In this document: positions 8,850 through 17,101 of the stretch, in pieces
Layout of the letters: the number at the start of each line of letters is the position of its first letter
How positions within the stretch are numbered: position 1 is the first letter of the stretch
Source: Gemmobacter fulvus
GTDB taxonomy: Bacteria; Pseudomonadota; Alphaproteobacteria; Rhodobacterales; Rhodobacteraceae
NCBI RefSeq assembly: GCF_018798885.1
Contig: NZ_CP076361.1
Location: forward strand, 2,261,501 to 2,325,500
Length of the DNA: 64,000 nucleotides
Direction of reading: 5' to 3'
The notes under the pieces: generated by a model
What the model was told of the DNA's origin: nothing
Databases searched by the model: none
What the model saw: the letters and a program-made list of their open reading frames with translations, nothing else
Program-made: the position numbers and the translations under genes

Positions 8850-10136
8850 TCAGAAGCTTTGGGCGGTGTAATCCACCGCATCGGCATACTGCCCGTCTTC
8901 GATGCTGGTGGTGTGAACCCGCATCAGCTTGCCCCCTTCGACCTTGGAGATGAACTGCGAGCCGAACACCTGATGGGTTTTGCCGTTGAACAGCTTTGCC
9001 CCCTGCGGATGGTCGATCCCGGCATCAAAGCCGGTCATCGCCTCGATCGCCTCCACCAGCTTCTGCCGGTCGGCGGGGGATTGATACCCCGCCGCCTCCA
9101 TGCCCTTTTTCAGCACGAACAGCGTTTCCCAGCAGGAAAACATATGGCTGTAGGTCGAGACATCCTTGGCATCCGACACCGAGGCCCCGAAGTCATCCAC
9201 CCCCACCGCCGCGCGATAGGCCGTCTCGAACTCTGGCGCGTCGGCCTGTTTGACGCGGTTGTGGCCTTCCCAGAAATGCGTGCCTTCCAGAAATTCCAGC
9301 CCCGGTGCGGCGGTATCCACCGCCTCCAGACTGTCGATGAAGCCAAAGATCTGCGGCCGCGCGCCGCTGCCATAGAACTCGCCCAGTTCCTTCACGAAGG
9401 TCAGCACGGCTGGGCCGACCATGACGTGATACAGCACTTCGGTTTCGGTCGGGATCTGCGGCAGATAGCGGGTGAAGCTGGTTTCGGTGGGCGGAATGGC
9501 GATATGGGCAATCACCTCGCCGCCCTGCGCCTTCACCGCTTCGGTAAAGAAATCGCGGTGGTCATGGCCAAAGGCATAGTCGGGGAACACCATCGTGACC
9601 TTCTTGCCAAGGTTCTGCGTGACCCAGGGTGCCATCGAGGACACCTGTGCCCGCACATCGGTGATGCCGGGTTGCAGGGTCCAGCGGTTCAACATGCCCG
9701 AGGCAACGTGATAGCCTTCCGAACAGACCAGATAGGGGATTTTCAGCTCGCCCGCGCGGGGGGCCGATCCGATCACCACATGGCTGAACAGCGGGCCGAA
9801 GATCGCATCGACGCCCGCCTGATTGGCCAGCTTTTCCACCACTTCGGCCCCGCGTTTCGGGTCGGTGCCGTCATCCTCGAAGATCACCTCGACGGGGCGG
9901 CCATTGATGCCGCCCTGATCGTTCAGCAGTTTGAGCGCGGCCTGCGTGGTGCGCTCATACCAACGGCCATAGGCCGCGCCGATGCCGGTGCGGTGCAGCT
10001 GGAACCCCAGCTTGATCGGGGCCGAGGATTGCGCCTGTGCAAAGCGCGGCAAGCCGCCAAGGGCGAGCGCGGATCCGGCGGCAAGGCCGGTCAGAAGGCG
10101 GCGGCGGGTGGGTCCGGTCGTGGGCTGGCTGGTCAT
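8850..10136 (-). CDS. ABC substrate-binding protein with Tat-like signal
   Basis: A 428-residue periplasmic binding protein of the receptor-family ligand-binding type (Peripla_BP_6, as in LivJ/AmiC). The N-terminus has a twin-arginine-like motif TRRRLL at residues 10-15, then a hydrophobic stretch and an AQA cleavage-type site near residue 35, so export could be by Tat. The mature part starts with APIKLGFQLHRTGIGAAYG, typical of the fold. It presents the solute to the LivHMGF-type transporter encoded just downstream. Seventy bases separate it from the preceding operon gene, so it could be read through from the molybdenum hydroxylase operon or have its own promoter. I see only a weak promoter-like pair in that gap. 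Confidence 0.9.
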   Translation of the reverse strand: MTSQPTTGPTRRRLLTGLAAGSALALGGLPRFAQAQSSAPIKLGFQLHRTGIGAAYGRWYERTTQAALKLLNDQGGINGRPVEVIFEDDGTDPKRGAEVVEKLANQAGVDAIFGPLFSHVVIGSAPRAGELKIPYLVCSEGYHVASGMLNRWTLQPGITDVRAQVSSMAPWVTQNLGKKVTMVFPDYAFGHDHRDFFTEAVKAQGGEVIAHIAIPPTETSFTRYLPQIPTETEVLYHVMVGPAVLTFVKELGEFYGSGARPQIFGFIDSLEAVDTAAPGLEFLEGTHFWEGHNRVKQADAPEFETAYRAAVGVDDFGASVSDAKDVSTYSHMFSCWETLFVLKKGMEAAGYQSPADRQKLVEAIEAMTGFDAGIDHPQGAKLFNGKTHQVFGSQFISKVEGGKLMRVHTTSIEDGQYADAVDYTAQSF

Positions 10137-10206
10137 GGTCGTCTCCGCTGTTGCTGTGCCTTTGTGTGTAGGCTTATGAATTTCGCAATGATTTCTTCAA
10201 CTTGTG

Positions 10207-11583
10207 TCACGCCCCGCGCGGGGAGGACAAGAGCCATAACCCCAGTGTGGTGTAACCGATCATCAACAGGGTCATCGGCAGATGGGCCAGCGCCGGGCTG
10301 TGCCCCAAGCGCCGCGACAGGTGCAGCGCCAGAACCAGCGCCAGCAGATGTGCTGCAAGGATCAGCACGAATTGCGCCGTCCAGATCGCCTGCATCAGGG
10401 TCCGGTCGGTCAGAAACCCGAAGCTGACATAAAACGGTTCCAGCCCCAGCAGGGCATCGCCGCGAAAGAACGGATCGTTCAGCGCGGCCAGCGCATATTG
10501 CCCGGTGGTCAGCAGCGTCAGCAGGTAATGCGCCGCGTGATAGCCTGCGGCGATGGCCAGAAAGGCCAGCATCGCCGGACCAGCCTCGGCCCAGAAGGGC
10601 CGGGCGGACCGGCTGACGGCGCGACCCAGCGCCAGCGCGCCCAGGATGGTGGCCGCCGTCAGGGCCCAGACCGCCAGCAGGCCCGCTGTGTTCACCCCCT
10701 GCACGGCAGAGCGTCCGGTAAACTCCAACGGATTTTCACCGATCAGCGCCAGCCAGAAGAAGGTTTCCATCAGCCCGTCAAAGGTTAGCGCGGCGAGGGC
10801 GAGTGTCAGGAATATCACCGCCGAGGGGGTGAGTGCGGGCATATGCAGCACCTGAGCGCCGGGCAGGCCCGCATAGCGCCGGGCGCGGGTGCCGTCGATC
10901 TGCACCCAGAATGGCGCTATGCGCGACAAGGCGGTCAGATAGACCGTCAGAAACTCGCCATGATGCAGCCAGTCTTCGCCCTCCAGCACCGCCAGCACGA
11001 AGATCAGCCCCCAATAGGCGGCGATGGCGGTTGCCAGAACCTGCGGATCCTCGGGGGTCATCGACATCAGCTGGAACCAGGTGAAGGCCAGCAGCCCCGC
11101 CGTTGCAGGCCAATACCCCAGCCGCGCCAGCCCGATGCTGCCCTGCCAGCCCAGCAAAAGCCGGGTCAGCCGCACCGGCCCGGCCCAGGGGGTCAGCCCG
11201 CGCCACAGATTGCCCAGCAGCATCGTTGCCAGCGGCAGCACCACCCAGAGCCCGACCCAGATCACCAGTGGCAACAGGTTGTGCATCGGATCGCGCGCGC
11301 CGGTCAGCCCCAGAAACAACAGGCCCAGCAGCCCGAGGAAGCTGAGATAGGAGGCCAGCGTGTCGGGCAGCAGCACCGGCCGGTCCCACAGCAGATGGGC
11401 GCGGAACGCGGGCAGCCGGTGCGTACTGGCCGCGATCAGCGCCGTCAGCGCCACCGTGGCCGCCGCGCCTGCCATGTAATAGCCGGTGGGCAGGGTCAGG
11501 ATCACCGAAGGCGGCAGCGCGCAGGCCAGCGCGCTTGCCGGGGCAAGCGCCAAGCTGACACCGAGGGCGGCCCGTCCTGTCAT
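10207..11583 (-). CDS. Polytopic membrane protein of the catabolic operon
   Basis: A 458-residue integral membrane protein with about eleven or twelve hydrophobic segments, including an N-terminal pair, and conserved-looking polar patches such as GEDWLHHGEFLTVY and GYHAAHYLLTLL. From memory, proteins of this type are sometimes annotated fenitrothion hydrolase because of a characterised Burkholderia membrane hydrolase; I cannot confirm that relation here. It is not an obvious transporter family. The start overlaps the stop of the AA_synth gene by four bases (ATGA), which makes it the last gene of the six-gene operon. A membrane-bound hydrolysis or transport step for the same compound is possible. 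Function is unassigned. Confidence 0.75.
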   Translation of the reverse strand: MTGRAALGVSLALAPASALACALPPSVILTLPTGYYMAGAAATVALTALIAASTHRLPAFRAHLLWDRPVLLPDTLASYLSFLGLLGLLFLGLTGARDPMHNLLPLVIWVGLWVVLPLATMLLGNLWRGLTPWAGPVRLTRLLLGWQGSIGLARLGYWPATAGLLAFTWFQLMSMTPEDPQVLATAIAAYWGLIFVLAVLEGEDWLHHGEFLTVYLTALSRIAPFWVQIDGTRARRYAGLPGAQVLHMPALTPSAVIFLTLALAALTFDGLMETFFWLALIGENPLEFTGRSAVQGVNTAGLLAVWALTAATILGALALGRAVSRSARPFWAEAGPAMLAFLAIAAGYHAAHYLLTLLTTGQYALAALNDPFFRGDALLGLEPFYVSFGFLTDRTLMQAIWTAQFVLILAAHLLALVLALHLSRRLGHSPALAHLPMTLLMIGYTTLGLWLLSSPRGA

Positions 11584-12161
11584 CGCAGCCCGTCCTCGCC
11601 CTTCACCTGCGCCACTTCCAGCCCACCCATGCGGGAATGGATGCGCGGCCCCTTGGCCATGACCAGCACGAACACGATCTCATCCGGTTTCGGCCCATCC
11701 GGCACGGCGACCGACATCGCATCGAAATGGCCGCGCACATAGGCGGCGTTGATATGGCCGATCGGAATGTCGATGCTTGCCCCCATCGGGCCGAGCTTTT
11801 TTGACGAAGGCACGATGGCGCGGCTTTCGCCAAGGCGTTCGCGCATCGCGTACCCGCCGGGCACATGCCAGAGCGCGCCATGCTCCAACTCGCCTGCCGC
11901 GCCGACAATCGCGCCCTTGCCATAGGCGTCGATGCCGTCGCGCCCGCCCATTGCGCGGATCAGGTGGTCGGTCATTTGCAGGCCCAGCGGTTTCAGATTC
12001 TCCATCGCGCCTTGCAACTCCGGTTCATAGCGCCCGGCAAACGGGTTTTTCACCACGGCCAGAACCGCGCCGCGCAGACGCGGCTGCGCCGGGGCGGGGC
12101 CGCCGTCATGGTGGATTTCCTCGATCTGAACGACAAGTTTGCGCAGGATGAAATCAGCCAA
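11580..12161 (-). CDS. AA_synth (DUF1185) family protein
   Basis: A 193-residue protein matching the AA_synth/DUF1185 family: RKLVVQIEEIHHDGG at residues 7-21, a VKNPFAGRYEPEL segment near 36, a glycine-rich KGAIVGAAGELEHGALWHVPGG block and the C-terminal MAKGPRIHSRMGGL. The family name reflects an early link to amino acid synthesis, but its reaction is not established to my knowledge. It overlaps the UPF0280 gene by eight bases and the downstream membrane-protein gene by four, so it is made together with the hydroxylase and the Hnr-like protein. A role as a small amidohydrolase or isomerase in the pathway is inference only. Confidence 0.85.
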   Translation of the reverse strand: MADFILRKLVVQIEEIHHDGGPAPAQPRLRGAVLAVVKNPFAGRYEPELQGAMENLKPLGLQMTDHLIRAMGGRDGIDAYGKGAIVGAAGELEHGALWHVPGGYAMRERLGESRAIVPSSKKLGPMGASIDIPIGHINAAYVRGHFDAMSVAVPDGPKPDEIVFVLVMAKGPRIHSRMGGLEVAQVKGEDGLR

Positions 12162-12990
12162 GGCAAGGCTCCGGGTGTTGGGTCAGCAAGGGCTGGCCGA
12201 GGGTAATGACCTGAGGGTGCAGGAAAACTGCCGCCCCCGCAATGAGGCCCTGATGCAGCAACTGGCGGGCATGGTCCGCGCCGCTTGTCAGCGCGCGCGA
12301 AATCTCGGTGGGTGACAGGGGGCCGACGGCGGTGGTCACAGCGCGCGCGCCCAGATCACTGTCATGCTGAAGGCTGTTCGCGGGCTGGCGGGTGATGGCC
12401 GGATGGCCGGGCAGGGTGACGGCATTGGCGATCATCGTGGCCGCCGCATCGGCCTGCGCAGCTGTGGCCGCCAGCACCGTCACGCTGTCTGCGATGCCGA
12501 AGGACCAGGACCGCCCGCGCCAGCCCGAGGTGGCAATGCCGCGCACCGGATCGGCATGGCTGATGACGATCTGCTGCGATTGCCCGGCAATGGCGGTGGT
12601 GTAATGGGTGCCGGGGGTCAGGTAGAGCGCGATGTCGCCGCCATTGTTCACATAGGCGCGGCGCAGGCCGGGGCGTGGCAGGGCGGCGAGCACGGTTTCG
12701 GCCACCGCCCCGGCTACTGCCGCCATCGGCGTGATGAAGGCCGGGCGATGCGGGGCCACGGCTGCGGCCATCCGCCGGGCGGTGGGGCCGTGCAGGGGCT
12801 GCGGCTCTGGCGCGCGCAGGGCGGGCAATTCGGCGACCAGCGCTGCCAGCAGCGGCGCAAAGCAGGCCCAAGCCGCCTCATATGCGGCGCGGATCACCGC
12901 AGGCGGGCCATCGCAGCCGAGGATCAGATCCATCGGCCCATGGTGCAGATGCAGCCTGCCATCCGGCAAAAGATGGGCGGTGGCACTCAT
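12154..12990 (-). CDS. UPF0280 (ApbE-related) family protein
   Basis: A 278-residue protein of the UPF0280 family, which is structurally related to ApbE-type flavin transferases. The start is set at 12990 because this ATG overlaps the previous stop in an ATGA and has AGGAGG four bases upstream; a longer frame runs to 13008 but loses that ribosome site. Visible features are GPMDLILGCDGPP near residue 20, PMAAVAGAVAETVLAAL in the middle and NNGGDIALYL, reminiscent of the ApbE Asn-Gly-Gly-Asp segment, followed by a GIATSGWRGRSWSFGIADSV block. It could attach or handle a flavin for a redox enzyme of the operon; that is inference from the fold relation and the neighbours. Confidence 0.85.
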   Translation of the reverse strand: MSATAHLLPDGRLHLHHGPMDLILGCDGPPAVIRAAYEAAWACFAPLLAALVAELPALRAPEPQPLHGPTARRMAAAVAPHRPAFITPMAAVAGAVAETVLAALPRPGLRRAYVNNGGDIALYLTPGTHYTTAIAGQSQQIVISHADPVRGIATSGWRGRSWSFGIADSVTVLAATAAQADAAATMIANAVTLPGHPAITRQPANSLQHDSDLGARAVTTAVGPLSPTEISRALTSGADHARQLLHQGLIAGAAVFLHPQVITLGQPLLTQHPEPCLG

Positions 12991-14420
12991 TCCACCTCCT
13001 TCGGCCACAGCCGGGCAGAGGTGACATATTCGCCACCGCTGGCCTGCACCTCGTCCAGCGCGCGGATCGCCGCCGCATGACCGCCGAGCGCGAGATAGGC
13101 GGCGCGCGGCAGGGTGAACTCCAGCGGCGCGACCAGCGCCGGGGTGGGCACATAGCCGAAGGCTCTGGGCGGCAGGCGCGTCACATCAACCATGAAGGTG
13201 ATGCCGCCGCCGGGCCAGATGTAACATTCGGCCCCGCCCGAGGTGAGCCGGGTTTCGCCAGCCTGCACCGATCGGGTCAGCCGCACCGGGTTGCGGGTGA
13301 CACCTGCGCGCAACGATCCGCCGGCACCGCCCATGAACAACACGGTGCAGAGCGAGGTTTCACAGTTTTCGGCAATCAGGTCCACCGTGGCGCGCAGCGC
13401 CTCTGGCAGCGGTGCGGGTTGTGGGGTCAGGGCCGCATCCAGCACATAATATGCAAAATCCTCGCCCGTGGTCGATACCATCAGCAGGCGCAGCCCGGCG
13501 CGCGCGCCCTTGGCCGGATTCCACGGGCCCAGAATGTCCAGCGGATCGGTCAACCGGGTGCCGCCCCAGCCAAGGCCCGGCTCCGAGACGCGGAAATAGC
13601 GCCCGGGGGTGGAGCGGTGGCCCTTGATGCGGATGCCCGTCGGCGGCCAGCCGATCACCCGGCCCGCCTGATGTTCCGACACGACGCCGGTGATATGGTC
13701 ATCGACCACCACCACCTCATCCACCAGCCCCTGCCAGCCCGCCGCGAACATGCCGATGGTGGCCGAGCCGCAGCCGACCCGCATCCGCACCTCGGCCCGC
13801 CCATCTACCACCGGCGGCCGGCCCGCCTGCACGATGACCGAACAGCCGCCCTCGATCTCCAGCGGCACCGCCGCGCCATTGCACAGCGCCAGCAGACTGG
13901 CACAGGTGGTGCGGCCTTCGGCTTTTTCGCCGCCGGTGAGGTGATGCACCCCGCCCAGCGACAGCATCTGGCTGCCATATTCGGCGGTGGTGACATGGCC
14001 GATGGCCTGCCCTTCGGCGCGCACGATGGCGCCTTCGGGGCCAAGGTGGCGGTCGGTGTCGATCTTCACCTTGACCCCGCAGTAGGAAAAGATCGCCTCG
14101 GTGACCACCGTCACCATATCGGCCCCTGCCACCACCGATGACACGATGAAGGGCGCGGGTTTGAAATCCGGGTAGGTCGTGCCCGCGCCGATGCCGGTGA
14201 TGATCGCATCGACGGGGGCGAGCGTGTCCTTCCACCCGGCGCTGGCAAAGGGGATGATGCGGCCGCCGCGCTCGGCAGTGCGCGACAGCAGCAGCACCGG
14301 ATCGCTGCGCAGGATGCGCCCCTCGACATTGGCATAACGGTCGCAGGCGCCGGTCTGGCCGGGGGCGATGTAACACATCACCGGGCAGGCATCGCAGCGG
14401 ATCTTGTCGCCGGAGGTCAT
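12987..14420 (-). CDS. 6-hydroxynicotinate reductase-like iron-sulfur protein
   Basis: A 477-residue protein resembling 6-hydroxynicotinate reductase (Hnr), which in Eubacterium barkeri reduces 6-hydroxynicotinate with ferredoxin during nicotinate fermentation. The N-terminus has a cysteine cluster C9-x2-C12-x3-C16-x9-C26, consistent with an iron-sulfur site. Long conserved-looking glycine-rich blocks follow (TGIGAGTTYPDFKPAPFIVSS, VGCGSATIGMF). The family also occurs in aerobes, where the substrate is not known to me. Its ATG overlaps the stop of the Mo subunit (ATGA) and its own stop overlaps the UPF0280 start. The neighbouring Mo hydroxylase would supply a hydroxylated ring for it to reduce. 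Confidence 0.8.
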   Translation of the reverse strand: MTSGDKIRCDACPVMCYIAPGQTGACDRYANVEGRILRSDPVLLLSRTAERGGRIIPFASAGWKDTLAPVDAIITGIGAGTTYPDFKPAPFIVSSVVAGADMVTVVTEAIFSYCGVKVKIDTDRHLGPEGAIVRAEGQAIGHVTTAEYGSQMLSLGGVHHLTGGEKAEGRTTCASLLALCNGAAVPLEIEGGCSVIVQAGRPPVVDGRAEVRMRVGCGSATIGMFAAGWQGLVDEVVVVDDHITGVVSEHQAGRVIGWPPTGIRIKGHRSTPGRYFRVSEPGLGWGGTRLTDPLDILGPWNPAKGARAGLRLLMVSTTGEDFAYYVLDAALTPQPAPLPEALRATVDLIAENCETSLCTVLFMGGAGGSLRAGVTRNPVRLTRSVQAGETRLTSGGAECYIWPGGGITFMVDVTRLPPRAFGYVPTPALVAPLEFTLPRAAYLALGGHAAAIRALDEVQASGGEYVTSARLWPKEVE

Positions 14421-17101
14421 GGCCCGGCCTCGCGCAAGGCGGCCCGCAGGCGGTGCGGCAGGGCGGGCACCTGCGTCAGCACAACGCCGGTGGCGTGACG
14501 GATGGCGTTCAGGATGGCGGGGGCGGTGGGGATCAGCGTGTGTTCGCCCAGACCTTTCGCGCCGAACGGGCCTTCGGGATCCGGCACCTCGATCAGCAGG
14601 CTGGTGATCGGCGGCACATCGCCGGTGGTGGGGATCAGATAATCGTGCAGATTGTCGGTGCGGCCGGGCAGATATTCCTCCATCAGCGCCAGCCCGATGC
14701 CCTGCGCGATGCCGCCTTCGATCTGCCCGCGCGCCAGCGTGGGGTTGATCGCGCGGCCCACGTCATGCGCGGCGGTGATGCGGATCAGGCGGGTGGTGCC
14801 CAGCGTGATGTCCACCTCCAGCTCCACCATCTGCGCGCCAAAACCGTAGACGGCATAGGGGGTGCCCTGACCCGCCGCATCCAGCGGCGCGGTGGGCGGA
14901 TCATAACTTTCCTCGGCCATCAGCGCATAACCGAAGGCATTGGCGGGCAGCGGATCCAGAGCCAAGCTGGCGGTTTGCCCGCCTTCGGTGGCGGTGAGCA
15001 CGCTATCCGCCAGCGACAGCCGCGCGCCGTCTCCCATGTTCAGGCGGCGCAGGATCTCGGCCCGCAGGGCTGCCCCTGCCGCCAAAGCGGCCCGCCCCGA
15101 CACATAGGTCTGGCGGCTGGCCGAGGTTTTGCCCGCATCCGGGGTCAGTGCGGTATCCGGCCCGATCAACTGAAACGCCGCCAGAGGCAGGCCCAGCGCC
15201 TGTGCCGCAATCTGCGCGATCACGGTGTTCGATCCCTGACCGATATCCGTGGCCCCCTGATGCAGCACCAGCGCGCCTTGCGGCGTCAGCCCCAGCCGGA
15301 TGGTCGAGGGGTTGGGCAACGAGGTATTGCCACAGCCATACCAGCAGGCGGCAATCCCCACGCCGCGTTTCAGGGTCGGGTGCGGGGTGGCCTCAGTCAA
15401 GGCGCGCTGCCAATGCGGCACCAATGCGGTCAGGCAGGCATGGATGCCGGGCGCGCCAAGGCGCTGGCCGGTGGCGGTGGCATTGCCCGCACGCAGGGCG
15501 TTGTGCAGACGAAACGCCAGACGGTCCCTGCCCGCCGCCTCGGCCAGCTGATCCAGCAGGGTTTCCTGCAACAGCGTCGCCTGCGGCACACCAAAGCCAC
15601 GAAACGCCCCGGAGACCGGGCCATGGGTATGGATCGCCCGCGCCTTGGCGTGCAGCGCGGGCATCCGGTATGGCCCGGAGGCATGGACCGGCACCCGGTT
15701 TGCCACGGTCGGGCCCCAGCTGGCATAGGCCCCGGTGTTGAAGCTGCCATCAAAGGTCATGCCGACCAGAGTGCCCTCGGCATCGCAGCCCAGCGTCGCG
15801 CGCATCTGCCCCGGATGGCGTTTGGTGGTGGAAGCCATGCTTTCGGCCCGGCCATAGGTCATCCGCACCGGCCGCCCGGTTTTCAGCGCCACCAGCCCCA
15901 GCAGCGGTTGCAGGCTGACATCCAGCTTGGAGCCAAAGCCGCCGCCCACCGCCGAGGGCAGGATGCGCACACGGTCGGGCGGCAGGGCCAGAATGGCGGC
16001 CACCTCGTCGCGGTCCATCACCGGGGCCTGGGTGCAGGCACGGATGCACAGCGTCTCGCCCTCCATCCACGCCGATCCGGCTTCGGGTTCGATATAGGCA
16101 TGTTCGACAAAGGCGGTGTCCATCCGGCCCGACACGGTGAAGGCCGCCTTTGTCAGTGCCGCGTCCGCATCGCCCTTGATCACCCGCCCTTCGATCAGCC
16201 GGTTGCCGGGGCGGTCGGGGTGAAGCTGCGGCGCATCGGCGGCCTCGGCCAGGGCCAGATCCAGCAGCGGCGGCAAGGGCTGCCACTGGATCGGGAAGCT
16301 GGAGAGATCAGGGGTGGGGCCCAGATCCTCGAACGCCAGCAGTGCCACCGCCTCGCCCTGAAACCGCGTGGGGCTGGTGGCAAGCGCGGGCTGATCGGCA
16401 AAGGCGGGAATCACGCCAAAGGCATTGCGGCCCGGAATATCGGCGGCGGTAAACACCTGCGCCCGGTGATCGGCAGCCCAGCCCGCCAGATCGCCAAAGC
16501 GGAACGCGGCATGGGGATGCGGTGCGCGAATGGCGCGCAGCACCAAGCCGCCCGCCTGCCACAGATCCGCGCCGAACAGATCGCCCGCCACCTTGGCCGC
16601 CCCGTCCAGCCGGGGGATCGCCTCGCCTACCGCCCCGGTCAGCTTCGCCATGGGGTCGGGGGCAAGCGCGGTGCAGACGGCGGTCAGAATGGCGGCATAG
16701 CCGGTGCAGCGGCACAAGACGCCGCCCAATGCCGCCTCGGCCTCGGCCCGGGTCGGAGCCGGGTTCTGCCGCAACAGCGCCGTGGCGGTCAGCAACATGC
16801 CGGGGGTGCAGATGCCGCATTGCGCCGCGCCATGGCGCAGAAAGCTGTGGCGCAGCGCATCGAGGATCGGGTCGGATGCCTCGATCGTGGTGATGCTGCG
16901 GCCTTCGGCGCGGGCGGCGGGGGTCAGGCAGGCACAGACCGGCTGGCCGTCCAGCAGCACGGTGCAGGCCCCGCAATCGCCCGCATCGCAGCCGACCTTG
17001 GTGCCGGTCAGCGCCGCCTCTTCGCGCAGCACATCCGACAGGCGGCGCGTCGGGTTGACGGTCAGGCGGGCGGGGTGGCCGTTGAGGGTGAAGCCGGTCA
17101 T
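14417..17101 (-). CDS. Xanthine dehydrogenase-family fused 2Fe-2S/molybdopterin subunit
   Basis: An 894-residue fusion of the small iron-sulfur subunit and the large molybdopterin subunit. The first 2Fe-2S site is C38, C43, C46 and C58 and the second is C95, C98, C130 and C132. The molybdenum domain starts near residue 155 and includes AVGGGFGSKLDVSLQP (about 385-400), GAFRGFGVPQ and the C-terminal GAKGLGE motif carrying the family's active-site Glu. Members hydroxylate N-heteroaromatics, purines or aldehydes using water and pass electrons to FAD. The separate FAD subunit is encoded immediately upstream with a four-base overlap. In most relatives the two parts encoded here are separate genes; the fused arrangement is less usual but known. 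Confidence 0.92.
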   Translation of the reverse strand: MTGFTLNGHPARLTVNPTRRLSDVLREEAALTGTKVGCDAGDCGACTVLLDGQPVCACLTPAARAEGRSITTIEASDPILDALRHSFLRHGAAQCGICTPGMLLTATALLRQNPAPTRAEAEAALGGVLCRCTGYAAILTAVCTALAPDPMAKLTGAVGEAIPRLDGAAKVAGDLFGADLWQAGGLVLRAIRAPHPHAAFRFGDLAGWAADHRAQVFTAADIPGRNAFGVIPAFADQPALATSPTRFQGEAVALLAFEDLGPTPDLSSFPIQWQPLPPLLDLALAEAADAPQLHPDRPGNRLIEGRVIKGDADAALTKAAFTVSGRMDTAFVEHAYIEPEAGSAWMEGETLCIRACTQAPVMDRDEVAAILALPPDRVRILPSAVGGGFGSKLDVSLQPLLGLVALKTGRPVRMTYGRAESMASTTKRHPGQMRATLGCDAEGTLVGMTFDGSFNTGAYASWGPTVANRVPVHASGPYRMPALHAKARAIHTHGPVSGAFRGFGVPQATLLQETLLDQLAEAAGRDRLAFRLHNALRAGNATATGQRLGAPGIHACLTALVPHWQRALTEATPHPTLKRGVGIAACWYGCGNTSLPNPSTIRLGLTPQGALVLHQGATDIGQGSNTVIAQIAAQALGLPLAAFQLIGPDTALTPDAGKTSASRQTYVSGRAALAAGAALRAEILRRLNMGDGARLSLADSVLTATEGGQTASLALDPLPANAFGYALMAEESYDPPTAPLDAAGQGTPYAVYGFGAQMVELEVDITLGTTRLIRITAAHDVGRAINPTLARGQIEGGIAQGIGLALMEEYLPGRTDNLHDYLIPTTGDVPPITSLLIEVPDPEGPFGAKGLGEHTLIPTAPAILNAIRHATGVVLTQVPALPHRLRAALREAGP

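Noticed and set aside
10173-10200. Promoter-like TTGAAG-N16-CATAAG on the minus strand before the binding-protein gene
   Set aside because: Both boxes are weak and the spacer is short. Nothing else supports it, so it is not listed as a promoter.
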